Source: Roseiarcus sp963794155 (GTDB lineage Bacteria > Pseudomonadota > Alphaproteobacteria > Rhizobiales > Beijerinckiaceae). From it: a stretch of DNA of 64,000 nucleotides. The first letter of the stretch is position 1. Every line of letters starts with the position of its first letter. Below, piece by piece: positions 37,152 to 46,677 of the stretch. The notes beneath the pieces are model-generated. The model searched no databases, was not told the DNA's origin, and saw only the letters and a program-made list of their open reading frames with translations. Position numbers and translations under genes: made by a program. Location of the stretch: assembly GCA_963794155.1 (NCBI GenBank), contig CAWCCX010000015.1, forward strand, positions 56,327 to 120,326, given 5' to 3'.

Positions 37152-38480
37152 ATGCGGACGTGGATCAAGGACCCGCTGGCGATCCTCGCCGACGGCGCCG
37201 AGCGCGGGCTCGTGGTCGAGGCGACGCGGGTCGCCGAGCTGGTCGGGCGGGGGGCGACGCCGGAAGGGATCGACGCGACCTTCGACGCCTCGCGCCATGT
37301 CGTCCTGCCGGGGCTCATCAACACGCACCACCATTTCTACCAGACGCTGACCCGCGCCCATCCGTCCGCCATCAACAAGCCGCTGTTCGTCTGGCTCACC
37401 GCGCTCTATCCGATCTGGGCCCGGCTCAAGCCGCATCAGCTCAGGCTCGCGGCGCGGCTCGCGCTGACCGAGCTCATGCTCTCCGGCTGCACGACCGCCG
37501 CCGATCATCACTATCTCTACCCGCCCGGGCTCGAGGACGCGGTCGACATCGAGGTCGAGGAGGCGCGAGCGTTGGGCATGCGTATGACCGTCTCGCGCGG
37601 CTCGATGAACCTGTCGGAAAAGGACGGGGGCCTGCCGCCCGACGGCGTTGTTCAGGACGAGGAGATGATTCTCGCCGACAGCGAACGGGTGCTGAAGCTG
37701 TTCCATGATCCGAAGCCCGGCGCGATGGTTCGGGTCGCGCTCGCGCCGTGTTCGCCGTTCTCGATCTCGAAACGCCTCATGAGCGAGAGCGCCCGCCTCG
37801 CCGAGCGCTACGACTGCCAGCTTCACACCCACCTGTGCGAGACCGAGGACGAAGAGCGGTTCTGCCTCAAAATGTATGGCTTGAGGCCGGTCGACCTTTT
37901 GGAGGAGACCGGCTGGATGTCGCGCCGCGCCTGGCTCGCTCACGGCATTCATTTCAACCCGCATGAGATCGGGCGGCTGGGCAAGGCGGGCGTCGGGGTC
38001 AGCCATTGCGCGGCCTCGAACATGGTGCTGGCGTCGGGGATCTGCCCAACCTGCGAGCTCGAGGCCGCGGGCGCGCCCGTGGGCTTAGGCGTCGACGGCT
38101 CGGCCTCCAACGACTCCTCCAACATGATGGAGGCTCTGCGCCATGCGCTGATGATCGGCCGCCTGCGCTACGGCGCCGACAAAGTGACCCACCGCGACGT
38201 CCTGCGCTGGGGAACGCAAGGCTCGGCGCGCTGCCTCGGACGGTCTGACATCGGCCGGATCGAGGAGGGATATGAGGCGGATCTTGCGCTGTTCACGCTC
38301 GACGAGCCGCGCTTCTCGGGCGCGCACGATCCGCTCGCGGCGCTCATCCTCTGCGGCGCGCCCCGGGCCGACCGGGTGATGATCGCGGGGACATGGCGGG
38401 TCGTCGACGGCCAGCCGGTCGGGCTCGACCTTGGGGCGTTAATCGCTGAGCACCACGCGGCGGCCCGGGATTTCGCTTGA
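37152..38480 (+). CDS. Amidohydrolase, probable 8-oxoguanine deaminase
   Basis: 442 residues from the ATG at 37152. The metal site is VLPGLINTHHHFYQTLTR, then LHTHLCETEDE, AHGIHFNPHE, and the final Asp in GLGVDGSASNDSSNM. The segment HPSAINKPLFVWLTALYPIWARL is typical of the 8-oxoguanine deaminase branch of the atrazine chlorohydrolase-like group. The reaction would convert 8-oxoguanine (or guanine) to urate (or xanthine). TauE-type permease lies 19 bp downstream. Confidence 0.82.
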   Translation: MRTWIKDPLAILADGAERGLVVEATRVAELVGRGATPEGIDATFDASRHVVLPGLINTHHHFYQTLTRAHPSAINKPLFVWLTALYPIWARLKPHQLRLAARLALTELMLSGCTTAADHHYLYPPGLEDAVDIEVEEARALGMRMTVSRGSMNLSEKDGGLPPDGVVQDEEMILADSERVLKLFHDPKPGAMVRVALAPCSPFSISKRLMSESARLAERYDCQLHTHLCETEDEERFCLKMYGLRPVDLLEETGWMSRRAWLAHGIHFNPHEIGRLGKAGVGVSHCAASNMVLASGICPTCELEAAGAPVGLGVDGSASNDSSNMMEALRHALMIGRLRYGADKVTHRDVLRWGTQGSARCLGRSDIGRIEEGYEADLALFTLDEPRFSGAHDPLAALILCGAPRADRVMIAGTWRVVDGQPVGLDLGALIAEHHAAARDFA

Positions 38481-38499
38481 TGCGAAGAGCCGGCGCCGA

Positions 38500-39243
38500 A
38501 TGACTGCCCTCATTGTCCTCTTCATCGCCTCGATGTGGGCGGGAACCCAGAATGCGCTGGCGGGCGGCGGCTCGTTCATCACGCTGCCCTCGCTGATGCT
38601 GACTGGCATGGACGCGCGCGCGGCCAACATCACCTCGACCGTGGCTCTGTTTCCGGCCCAGCTGGTGACCGGCTTTACCGGACGCGCCGACGCTCAGAGC
38701 CCGCCCGGCCTGACGATGCGGGCGCTCGTCCTTATCAGCCTCGTCGGCGGGGCGATCGGCGCGGTCATCCTGCTCGCGACGCCGCCAAGCGTGTTCGCGC
38801 GCCTCGTGCCGTGGCTGGTGTTGTTCGCAACCGCGCTCTTCGCCTGGGGCAGTTTCTTTCGCCGGTCCGTAGACGAGGTCGAGGGGCGGCTGCCGCCCTG
38901 GGCAATGGGGACCATCCAATTCTTCATCGCCGTCTACGGCGGCTATTTCGGCGGCGGCATCGGCTTCATGATGATGGCCGCGCTGACCATGACCGGCATT
39001 GCGGTGCGCAACGCCGGGGCGCTCAAGAATATCCTTGCGGGAATGGCGAACGCATCCGCGGTCTTAATCTTCGTCTTTTCCAGGGACGTGCATTGGGCGC
39101 CGGCGCTCGTGACGGCGGTCGGCGCCTCGTTTGGCGGCTGGGCCGGCGCGCTGATGCTCAAAAGCGTCAACGAGAAGCTTCTCAAACTGGGCGTCGTCGC
39201 GATCGGCGTGGCGTTGACCATCGGGCTGTTCTGGAAGGCGTGA
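38500..39243 (+). CDS. TauE/SafE-family anion permease
   Basis: 247 residues with about eight hydrophobic helices. The first half has AGGGSFITLPSLMLTG and the second an echoing YFGGGIGFMMMAALTMTGI, the paired motifs of TSUP transporters. Family members export sulfite, sulfoacetate or other organic anions. It is close behind the deaminase and may share its transcript. The substrate is unknown. Confidence 0.88.
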   Translation: MTALIVLFIASMWAGTQNALAGGGSFITLPSLMLTGMDARAANITSTVALFPAQLVTGFTGRADAQSPPGLTMRALVLISLVGGAIGAVILLATPPSVFARLVPWLVLFATALFAWGSFFRRSVDEVEGRLPPWAMGTIQFFIAVYGGYFGGGIGFMMMAALTMTGIAVRNAGALKNILAGMANASAVLIFVFSRDVHWAPALVTAVGASFGGWAGALMLKSVNEKLLKLGVVAIGVALTIGLFWKA

Positions 39244-39281
39244 GCGGAAGGCCCAGGCTTCCGCGCCGCCCGATGCTCCGC

Positions 39282-40052
39282 TTAGCGGCGGCGCTTTCCG
39301 ACCATGGCGACGTACAGGTTTGTCTCCCAAGCTGCGTTCACTTCATCCGGAAGAGCCAGTTCGACCTCCGATAAAAGAGCTTCACGACGGTCCGTCGCGA
39401 GCCGGAGGTGATCGGAGCGAGTTCCAAGATAGGCCGCGAACGATTTGGCGGAATATTGGCGCGCCCATTTGTAGTTGCAGTGGACGGCTTGCTCGAAGCG
39501 GCCGCTTGCGGCGATGAGATGGGAAATCGGCCCTTGCGGAAGATACCAATTCTCCGCCGGAGGACCCCAAATTTCCGGGGCGAACCGAAGATAGACCGGC
39601 TGCAAAGCGTCCACGATCTCGGGCGACCAGCGCGGGGTGTGGCCGAAGATCGCGAGATGCCCGCCTGGCGACAATGCGTTCGAGGCTTTCTCAAACCCAA
39701 CTTCAGGCCGAACCCAGTGCCAGGACTGCGCCGCGGCGACCAATTGAAAGGACCGGTCGCCAAGCGGCCATGCCTCGAATGACGCGAGGTCGAACTCGAC
39801 ATTCGGAACCTCAATGAACTTCCGGCGCGCGATGTCCAAAAGCCGGTCGCCTGGATCAATCGCGACGACGGGCAATCCGCGGGCGGCGAACCCTGCCGTC
39901 GCCTGGCCGGTTCCGCATCCGACCTCAAGGACGCGCTGACCCGGCTCGAGGCGAGATAATTCGAGCAAGTCGTCGAAGAGCGCCTCGGGGTAACCGCTCC
40001 GTTGGGCGTCGTAGATTGCCGCCACCGTATTGAATGTCTGGCCAGGCTCCAT
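39282..40052 (-). CDS. Class I SAM-dependent methyltransferase
   Basis: 256 residues from the ATG at 40052, with AAGGA 8 nt upstream. Motif I is VLEVGCGTGQATAGFA, followed by VAIDPGDRLL (motif post-I) and SWHWVRPE. The sequence FNTVAAIYDAQRSGYPEALFDDLL at the start is typical of UbiE/Trans-aconitate-methyltransferase-like enzymes. The target is not identifiable. Confidence 0.85.
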   Translation of the reverse strand: MEPGQTFNTVAAIYDAQRSGYPEALFDDLLELSRLEPGQRVLEVGCGTGQATAGFAARGLPVVAIDPGDRLLDIARRKFIEVPNVEFDLASFEAWPLGDRSFQLVAAAQSWHWVRPEVGFEKASNALSPGGHLAIFGHTPRWSPEIVDALQPVYLRFAPEIWGPPAENWYLPQGPISHLIAASGRFEQAVHCNYKWARQYSAKSFAAYLGTRSDHLRLATDRREALLSEVELALPDEVNAAWETNLYVAMVGKRRR

Positions 40053-40225
40053 GCGGGGATCCTTCGTCGCGATCCTAAACGAGCAATTCTTTGCAACGAG
40101 GTCATTGGGACGGGCTCGATCATTCGCCGTCAAGCGTGCGGCTTGCGCTTTGGCCTCGCTCGAGAGACTATCGTCGCCCCTTGCTCGCGTTTCCCGACGC
40201 GGCGCGAAGGCAGGAGCGACCGGAC

Positions 40226-40840
40226 GTGAATATCGAGCTTTTCACCGCCTTTCTCCTGATCACGATCGTCCTCATCATCGCGCCCGGCCCGATCGTGACC
40301 CTCATCATCTCGACCGGCGTCCTGCAGGGTCGGCGCGCTGCGCTGGTCACGGTCGCCGGGACGACCTTCGGCAACGCCGTGCTGCTCGCGGCGATCGCCT
40401 CCGCGCTCGGCTGGGTGCACGCGCACGCCGACCTCCTGTTCGAGGCCTTGCGCTGGACCGGCGCGGCCTACCTCATCTGGCTCGGCGTCCAGGCCTGGCG
40501 TCACGCGGGCGAGGGCGACACGAGGCTGATGGAGACCGGGCGCACCCGGTTCGCGCGCGGCGTGCTGGTCGCATTGTCCAATCCGAAGACGATCGTATTC
40601 TTCACCGCCTTCCTGCCGCAGTTCCTCGATCCCAAGCTGCCCGCGGGGCCGCAACTCGTCGTTATGTGTGTCGTTACGGTCGTCCTCGCCGGCGCCTCCG
40701 ACTGCGCTTGGGCGGTTGCGGCGGGGATGGGCCGAGCGTGGTTCATGAAGCCCGAGCGGGCGAAAATGCTCGGCCGGCTTTCCGGAACCGTGCTCATCGG
40801 CGGAGGCTTGTGGCTCTCGCTCGCCAGGCGCTCGACCTAG
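40226..40840 (+). CDS. LysE/RhtB-family amino-acid exporter
   Basis: 204 residues from the GTG at 40226 (AGGAG nine nt upstream). About six membrane helices are seen, with IAPGPIVTLIISTGVLQGRRAAL at the N-terminus and NPKTIVFFTAFLPQFLDP in the middle, the diagnostic LysE-type motifs. It exports amino acids or derivatives. A membrane protein gene follows closely on the same strand. Confidence 0.88.
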   Translation: MNIELFTAFLLITIVLIIAPGPIVTLIISTGVLQGRRAALVTVAGTTFGNAVLLAAIASALGWVHAHADLLFEALRWTGAAYLIWLGVQAWRHAGEGDTRLMETGRTRFARGVLVALSNPKTIVFFTAFLPQFLDPKLPAGPQLVVMCVVTVVLAGASDCAWAVAAGMGRAWFMKPERAKMLGRLSGTVLIGGGLWLSLARRST

Positions 40841-40881
40841 CGGTTTTCTTGGGCGGCCTGAGGCGGAGCGGAGGCTCGGCG

Positions 40882-41628
40882 ATGGCGGTGCTGACGACAG
40901 TCGCTTCGGTGGCGGGGTCCGCGTTCGTCGCCTCCTTCGTCGAGGCGGTCGAGGCGCTGACGGTCGTGCTCGCTGTCGGGCTCGCCCGGGGCTGGCGGCC
41001 GGCCCTGACCGGCGCCGCGGCCGCTCTCGCCGTGCTCGCGCTCATCGTCGGCGCGCTCGGGCCGCTCATGGGCGCCGTTCCGATCCGTGCGCTCCAGGGC
41101 ATCGTCGGCCTCCTTTTGCTGTTGTTCGGCCTGCGCTGGCTGCGCAAGGCGATCCTGCGCGCCATCGGCGTCGTCGCCTCGCACGACGAGGACGCCGCCT
41201 TTCGGCGTCAGACCCTCGAACTGACCGAGGTGGCTCGGCGGCAGGCGCGGGGACTCGACTGGATCGCCGGGGTTACGTCCTTCAAGGCGGTTCTTCTTGA
41301 GGGGATCGAAGTCGTGTTCATAGTCATCGCCGTGGGTGCGGCGCGCGGCCTCATAGGCCTGGCCAGCGCCGGCGCCTTTGCCGCCTGCGCGCTGGTGGTG
41401 ATGATTGGCGCGGCGGTCCATCGGCCGCTCGCCAGTGTGCCGGAGAATGCGCTCAAGTTTGCCGTCGGCGTCATGCTCTCGGCCTTCGGCCTGTTCTGGA
41501 CCGGCGAGAGCCTCGGCGTCGAATGGCCAGGCGGCGATGCGGCGATCCTCGCCTTCGCGGCGCTGTTTCTCGGCGTCGCCTTGGCGCTGGTTGGATCTCT
41601 TAAGCCGAAACTGGCCGAGCCGGCATGA
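40882..41628 (+). CDS. Polytopic membrane protein of unknown function (COG4280-like)
   Basis: 248 residues with about seven hydrophobic segments. It begins MAVLTTVASVAGSAFVASFVEAVEALTVVLAVG, and a second half repeats the acidic motif as LLEGIEVVFIVIAVG. The two E-A/E-x-x-V motifs in facing helices suggest an ion-exchanger-like inverted repeat. I recall similar proteins grouped as COG4280; no function is known to me. Its stop overlaps the next small gene (ATGA). Confidence 0.7.
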   Translation: MAVLTTVASVAGSAFVASFVEAVEALTVVLAVGLARGWRPALTGAAAALAVLALIVGALGPLMGAVPIRALQGIVGLLLLLFGLRWLRKAILRAIGVVASHDEDAAFRRQTLELTEVARRQARGLDWIAGVTSFKAVLLEGIEVVFIVIAVGAARGLIGLASAGAFAACALVVMIGAAVHRPLASVPENALKFAVGVMLSAFGLFWTGESLGVEWPGGDAAILAFAALFLGVALALVGSLKPKLAEPA

Positions 41629-41849
41629 TCGCCGAAATCGTCAGGCAAGCGATCGGACTCTTCGTCGACGACGAGCTTCTGGCGGCGTCGATCCTCGCTG
41701 CGGTCGGCGTCGCGAGCGCGCTCGCGCTCTCCGCCGCCGCGCCATCCTGGGTCGCTGGTCTCGTTCTGACGCTGACTTTGCCAGCGGCGCTCGGAGCGAG
41801 CGTGCTGCGCGGCGCGCGGAAGGCGCGGCGGGAAACGCGGGAGGGATAG
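41625..41849 (+). CDS. Small membrane protein coupled to the COG4280-like gene
   Basis: 74 residues with two hydrophobic stretches (ASILAAVGVASALALSAAA and WVAGLVLTLTLPAALGAS) and a basic tail RGARKARRETREG. The ATG overlaps the upstream TGA, pointing to translational coupling and a probable accessory subunit. No family recognised. Confidence 0.65.
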   Translation: MIAEIVRQAIGLFVDDELLAASILAAVGVASALALSAAAPSWVAGLVLTLTLPAALGASVLRGARKARRETREG

Positions 41850-41907
41850 CGGCTTCGAAGGCGGCCTGAGATGCAGGCGCGCGAGTTCGAGCTGCAGGCA
41901 GGAACAC

Positions 41908-42688
41908 ATGGCTCGACGCTTCATCGACATTTCCGCGCCGCTGCAGAACGACGTTCCGGCCGACCCTCCCGGGCTCGGTCCCAAGATCGAGTACATCGAT
42001 CACCAGCAGAGCCTGCCGCAAATCCTGCCATTCTTTCCGGGCCTCGAGAAGGAGGATTTGCCGGACGGGCAGGGATGGGCGGTCGAGCGCGTGCAGCTCT
42101 CGACCCACAACGGCACATCTCGACGCGCCCTGGCACTACCATCCGACGATGAACGCGGGCGAGCGCGCCTGGACGATCGACGAGATTCCGCTCGAGTGGT
42201 GCTTCCAGCCCGGGGTGAAACTCGATTTTCGCCATTTCTCCGACGGCTACGTCGCTGCCGCCGCCGACGTCGACGCCGACGCCGAGCTCAAGCGCATCGG
42301 GCATGCGCTCAAACCCCTCGACATCGTCCTCGTCAACACCAGCGCCGGCGCGAAATATGGCCGCCCTGATTACGTCGCCTCCGGCTGCGGCATGGGCGCC
42401 GAGGCGACGCTTCACCTCTTGAAGCAGGGCGTCAGGGTGACCGGAACCGACGGCTGGAGCTGGGACGCGCCGTTCGTTCACACCGCCAAGTGCTTCGCCC
42501 AGACCCACGATCCGTCGATCATCTGGGAGGGGCACAAGGCCGGCCGTCATATCGGCTATTGCCATATCGAGAAATTGCACAATCTCGAGATGCTTCCCCC
42601 GGCCGGCTTCATGGTCGCCTGCTTTCCGGTGAAGATCGAGCGCGCCTCCGCTGGCTGGACGCGCGCGGTCGCGATCATCGAAGGGTGA
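41908..42688 (+). CDS. Cyclase-family (kynurenine formamidase/isatin hydrolase-like) metal hydrolase, frameshifted
   Basis: About 260 residues after correction. It starts MARRFIDISAPLQNDVPADPP with AGGA upstream and runs to the metal motif. There the frame breaks at HNGT: the DNA should encode HNGTHLDAPWHYH, but GGCACATCTC is two bases short of GGCACCCATCTC. The rest (MNAGERAWTIDEIPLEWCF to the TGA) is in the +1 frame. The family uses the HxGTHxDxPxH site to bind Zn/Mn. A homopolymer error (CCC to C) is as likely as a real null mutation. Confidence 0.78.
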
Positions 42689-42768
42689 ACAACAAGAGGA
42701 CGCATGGCCTTGAGATTGTCGCTTTCCGGCGCGAAGCAGGCGGGTAAAATCCGCGGGTTCGACCGATG

Positions 42769-42786
42769 AAAGCCCTTCCGGGCTTT
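42769..42786. terminator. Hairpin AAAGCCC-TTCC-GGGCTTT
   Basis: A 7-bp perfect stem with a stable TTCC loop, 80 bp after the hydrolase stop and before the integrase. It is terminator-like, though the T-run is only the three bases within the stem. Confidence 0.5.
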
Positions 42787-42935
42787 GCGCATCCGGCTAA
42801 ATCCGCCATCGTCCGATTTCGCCACATTTTCCGGGCGACTCGCGCTCTTCTCCCTCCGTAGCCGTCCGTTGACATCCGGCTGTATTCGTCTTATGTTTGT
42901 GCGCAGAGTCGCGCAGCATATATCAGAGCTATCGG

Positions 42936-44195
42936 ATGCCGAAGCACGTTGGAAACAAGCTGAGTGCCGCCGCCGTGAATGCCGCGAAGGCGCCGGGCCT
43001 CTATGGCGACGGGCACGGCCTGTACCTTCAGGTCAGCGAGTTCAACACGAAGGCGTGGGTCTTTCGGTTCATGCTCGACGGGCGAGCCCGCAAGTTGGGA
43101 CTGGGCGCATTGCACACGGTTTCGCTCGCCGAAGCGCGCAAGCGCGCCGCTGCCATGCGGCTCAAGGTGCTTGATCGCATCGATCCGGTCGAAGAGAAGC
43201 ACGCCGATCGCATTCGCAAGAAGGTCGAGACGGCCAAGGCGGTTACGTTCCGGCAGTGCGCCGAGCAATATATCGAGGCGCACAAGACGGGATGGCGAAG
43301 CGGCACTCATGCCTCGCAATGGCGTTCGACGTTCAACGAGACACGACACGGCAAGCGGGTCTATCCGGCGCTCACGGCGGCGATCAACGATCTCCCGATC
43401 GCGGCGATTGACACGGCGCTCGTTCTCAAGGTTCTTGAACCGATCTGGACGAAGACGCCGGAGACAGCCAGCCGTGTTCGTGGTCGCATCGAATCGGTCC
43501 TGGATTTTGCCAAGGTGCACAAGCAGCGCGCCGGCGAGAACCCGGCGCGCTGGAAAGGTCACCTCGACCAAATTTTTCCATCACGTCACAAGATCGCGGC
43601 CGTCGAGCACCATCACGCGCTCCCGTATGCCGAGCTCCCGGGCTTCATTGCCGAGATCCGCCAGCACGGAGATGTCGCGGCCAAGGCGCTCGAATTTTGC
43701 GCCCTGACGGCGGCGCGAACCGGCGAAACCCTTGGTGCTCTGTGGTCGGAGGTCGATCTTGCAAAAGGGCTGTGGACGATCTCAGCCGAGAGAATGAAGG
43801 CGCGTAAGGAGCACCGCGTCCCGCTGAGCGATCGGGCGCTCGCAATCCTCGCCGGCTTGCCGCACGACGGCGATCTCGTCTTTGTGGGCCGGTGGGGCGA
43901 ACGGCTCGGCGAGAGCGCGTTGCGACGGTTCGCTAAGCGGTGCGGCGCCGAGGCGACGGTTCATGGCTTCCGATCATCCTTCGCCGATTGGTGCACCGAG
44001 CAGACCGCCTATCCGTCGGACATGCGGGAACTCGCACTCGCGCATAAGGTCGGAAGCGATGTCGAGAATGCCTACCGCCGCACCGACATGATGGAGAAGC
44101 GCCGCCGGCTGATGGCTGATTGGGCGGCCTATTGCGAACGGCCGCCGATCGAGCGGAGCGGCGAGGTCGTCGCGATCCGGAGGGCAGCGCAATGA
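42936..44195 (+). CDS. int: P4-type tyrosine recombinase (island integrase)
   Basis: 419 residues from the ATG at 42936. The N-terminal DUF4102 arm-binding domain (LYGDGHGLYLQVSEFNTKAWVFRF) is followed by a SAM-like core-binding domain and the catalytic domain. Its residues include Arg in TAARTGETLGALW, HGFRSSFADW (His-x-x-Arg) and the nucleophilic Tyr in VENAYRRTDMMEKR. It catalyses site-specific integration and marks the left end of the island. No tRNA gene or att core was recognised beside it. Confidence 0.93.
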   Translation: MPKHVGNKLSAAAVNAAKAPGLYGDGHGLYLQVSEFNTKAWVFRFMLDGRARKLGLGALHTVSLAEARKRAAAMRLKVLDRIDPVEEKHADRIRKKVETAKAVTFRQCAEQYIEAHKTGWRSGTHASQWRSTFNETRHGKRVYPALTAAINDLPIAAIDTALVLKVLEPIWTKTPETASRVRGRIESVLDFAKVHKQRAGENPARWKGHLDQIFPSRHKIAAVEHHHALPYAELPGFIAEIRQHGDVAAKALEFCALTAARTGETLGALWSEVDLAKGLWTISAERMKARKEHRVPLSDRALAILAGLPHDGDLVFVGRWGERLGESALRRFAKRCGAEATVHGFRSSFADWCTEQTAYPSDMRELALAHKVGSDVENAYRRTDMMEKRRRLMADWAAYCERPPIERSGEVVAIRRAAQ

Positions 44196-44803
44196 GCCGT
44201 CGACGCGCTCCGGGGCGCGCGACGAGCCAGAACGATCGCTCGATCGCCTTTGTCGCCCTTGTCGTCAAGCAGAGTGAGGGCCTGGCGGTCCGCGCGTTCC
44301 ATCCTGACGGATTTCGATGGTTCAAGATGCTCGATGCGACGACCGACGAGGGAGCGGTTCGAGGAACGTTTGCCGCATGGCTGGCGACGGCAACCGAGCC
44401 CGAGATCGAGCGCTTCGTCGCCGCGATGGCGGCCTACCGGCACACACTGATCGACAAGTGCGCCGACGCGCCGCCCGTCCTTCACGTCACGGAAGACGCA
44501 TTTCATCGCTCTTATTGGGCCAATGCCAAAGAGCTGGCGGGGACCGCCGCGACAGTAGCTGACGCCAAAGCACGCTCCGCTGCGGGCGGCCGGAATGGGG
44601 CCAACAAGGGGCGAGTGCAGCAAGGGAATCGAACGAAGGAAGAGGTGAAGCGGCGCGAGAAAGAATTTTTGGGGAAGCGCCAGAAACTTCCTTCGAAGTC
44701 TGAGATTGCAGCCAAGATCGCGGCCGATACCACGGTAGATGGCCGCACTATTACACCCGACCACGTGGCCAAGATTTTACGGAGGCTCAAAAAGAAGGGC
44801 TGA
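44192..44803 (+). CDS. Island-encoded protein of unknown function
   Basis: 203 residues; the ATG overlaps the integrase stop (ATGA). A mixed N-terminal domain ends near residue 115. A charged segment follows (NRTKEEVKRREKEFLGKRQKL), and the end, SKSEIAAKIAADTTVDGRTITPDHVAKILRRLKKK, looks like a helix-turn-helix. The coupling suggests a role in integration control or replication. No family recognised. Confidence 0.6.
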   Translation: MSRRRAPGRATSQNDRSIAFVALVVKQSEGLAVRAFHPDGFRWFKMLDATTDEGAVRGTFAAWLATATEPEIERFVAAMAAYRHTLIDKCADAPPVLHVTEDAFHRSYWANAKELAGTAATVADAKARSAAGGRNGANKGRVQQGNRTKEEVKRREKEFLGKRQKLPSKSEIAAKIAADTTVDGRTITPDHVAKILRRLKKKG

Positions 44804-44908
44804 ATTTCGTTCGGCCTTCAACCCCCTTCAGGCCGAAATGCTGAGGCGAAAGTGAGTTACGGCTCCAAACAGGTCCGGCAGGAAACGGACTGACTTGGAG
44901 ACTTCGAA

Positions 44909-45133
44909 ATGTCAGATGGAACTCCGCTCCGCCGGGGGTTGCAACTCCCGCAGGTCCTTGAAGCACTGGGTATCGGTCGATCGCAATTCTACGCCGGCAT
45001 TCAGACGGGCCATTTTCCCGCGCCGTGCAAGCTCAACGACAGCCCGCATAGCGCCTCCGTCTGGTGGGCAGACGAGATCATCGAGCTTCAGCGGCGCTCG
45101 ATCGCGCGCCGCGACGCCAAAACAGCGGCGTGA
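44909..45133 (+). CDS. AlpA-like small DNA-binding regulator/excisionase
   Basis: 74 residues of the MerR-like AlpA fold: LQLPQVLEALGIGRSQFYAGIQTGHFPAP, then SVWWADEIIELQ. GGAG precedes the ATG. AlpA proteins accompany P4-type integrases in satellites and integrative elements and control int expression or excision. Confidence 0.82.
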   Translation: MSDGTPLRRGLQLPQVLEALGIGRSQFYAGIQTGHFPAPCKLNDSPHSASVWWADEIIELQRRSIARRDAKTAA

Positions 45134-45136
45134 TCG

Positions 45137-45529
45137 TTGTTCGACAAGAAAAACCCAGCCGCGGGTGACGGCTGGTCCCTGGACGCCAAACCGCGCCGAC
45201 CGCGTGAGCGTCCAGATGGTCCGCGGCTTCGCCGGTGCTCGTCTTGTTTCGCCTTGAACCGACCATCCGCGCACAGCTGCGCGAACTGCGGTGGCGATCT
45301 TCGAACTGTGCGCGAACGCCGCGAGGTCGAGATCGCACTCGAGCAGGCGAAGCGCCGCGAGGAGGAAGATCTCGTCCGCTCGCTGTCTTATCGCCAGCGC
45401 CTGGAATGGGCCGGCGGAGACGAGCGCAGTCTGCGCCTGGTCGAGCGCATCTGTGGCTGCAAGAGCGGGTGGGCATGGCACCGGATGCGCGAACTCGCCG
45501 CAAAACAGGGGGAGCGGGCACATGCCTAA
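45137..45529 (+). CDS. Zinc-ribbon protein resembling the C-terminal tail of phage helicases
   Basis: 130 residues from a TTG 3 bp after the AlpA-like stop. The zinc ribbon is CSSCFALNRPSAHSCANCG (C-x2-C...C-x2-C). It is followed by a charged helix and a helical end CKSGWAWHRMRELA. This tail resembles the part after the ribbon in phage DEAD/DEAH helicases, but no helicase domain is present. It may be a stand-alone remnant or a nucleic-acid-binding accessory. Confidence 0.55.
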   Translation: MFDKKNPAAGDGWSLDAKPRRPRERPDGPRLRRCSSCFALNRPSAHSCANCGGDLRTVRERREVEIALEQAKRREEEDLVRSLSYRQRLEWAGGDERSLRLVERICGCKSGWAWHRMRELAAKQGERAHA

Positions 45530-45559
45530 GCTGCGCGCTGTACGCATGGTTTCTCCGCG

Positions 45560-45576
45560 TTAAGCGCATAGCTTAA
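45560..45576. repeat. Inverted repeat TTAAGC-gcata-GCTTAA
   Basis: Six-base perfect arms around a 5-nt loop, 30 bp after the zinc-ribbon gene and 7 bp before the tandem repeats. Confidence 0.55.
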
Positions 45577-45583
45577 TGTCCAT

Positions 45584-45613
45584 GTCTTCGGACGTCTTCG
45601 GACGTCTTCGGAC
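45584..45613. repeat. Three tandem copies of GTCTTCGGAC
   Basis: Exactly three perfect 10-bp units (45584, 45594, 45604). The helical-turn spacing would place a bound protein on one DNA face, as in iterons or operator arrays. Confidence 0.7.
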
Positions 45614-46677
45614 AGTATTGGCCAAGACTGTACTGCTGCCCGAGAGACGGTCTTTATACTTGCACTTTGGCCGAACCAGCACTAAATAAAAGGCCGAGCG
45701 ACGTTACCAGCGTCCTCGGCCAGGTCGAAGCAGAATTTCTTGAAGCAGAGAAGAGAAAGTGGCTCCGACGCCCTCCCAAATATGGGGAACGGGCATCGCA
45801 GTCAAGACCCTCTGCTCAAAAATTCCCTTGCATCGGCTGGCACATAGCCAGCGCGCCTATCGCGCCGTCCCCATCCGCGAGGGTGGATCGAAATTCCGAG
45901 GGCACGGGGCACACCAAGAAGAGATGGGGTCTAGCGACCACCATTACTCTCGTGCAGTCGCTGGATCGGCTGCATGAGCACGACCGCCGCTATGCGAAGC
46001 CAGCGCGACCGTCGGTACAGAGCGACCGCCGACAAGGGTCTCAATCGAGAGACATAGACGCTGATCCAGTAAGTGCTGAAGGACTCCCGGGACGCCGTTC
46101 CAGACTTTCAGAGGCACAGTTTTGCCTGCTAGGCGAAGCTGTGCCTTCGAACAGCCCGAACACCGTTCCAGCTAGGGCAGAGAGGGTTGAGTGAAGTCGA
46201 GGCCGACAAGGCGAAGACGTCGGACCATGACCGCCCCAACTGACGTAGGGACGCCAGCGAGCTCCTATGGCCCGCGCGACAAATCTTTACCGTCTGCTTT
46301 CGCGTCCTTCCGCCGCACTTCGTCTGGTCTAGGCGGGCGACAGTGGAACTGGCCAATTCGAGCGCGTATTCCGAGTACAGCGCCGTTCCGTTCGCGGGCT
46401 CATTTTCCGCCAGGCTGGAATGAACAACGAGTTCATGGGAATGATCGCGAGTTGGGCCAGTGGGTTGGCGGAGTTTCGCCGGCGATCCGGCGCGCAAGCA
46501 TTTGCGGGCATCGGGCCCAGTAATTGGCTTTGGCGTGCATAGGGTGATTCGCTCCTTCCGCCTGGCCGGGCGGGGCCATAGGGGAGCTCTCGTCGGAGGA
46601 TACTCCGCCGTCCGCCCGTCGTCACCTAAGAAATTGATGGGCATTTGTCCGCGGCCATCCGGCTACGTCCGTCCCTA

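Larger units (their letters stand above)
45530..46677. other. Gene-poor 1.1-kb stretch inside the island
   Basis: No credible coding region: open frames here are low-complexity and lack family resemblance. The stretch is less GC-rich, holds a hairpin (45560-45576) and a triple tandem repeat (45584-45613). It may be the island's control or replication region, or the scar of lost genes. Confidence 0.5.

Noticed and set aside
42755..42786. tRNA 3' end (GCGGGTTCGACC) as integration site beside int
   Set aside because: The T-loop-like string is isolated; no acceptor, anticodon or D-arm can be folded around it.
45584..45613. Triple GTCTTCGGAC as a CRISPR array
   Set aside because: Units are directly adjacent with no spacers and only 10 bp long; no cas genes nearby.
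45667..46194. 175-codon open frame in the island spacer
   Set aside because: TTG start without a ribosome site, low-complexity Arg/Ser-rich product and no family resemblance.
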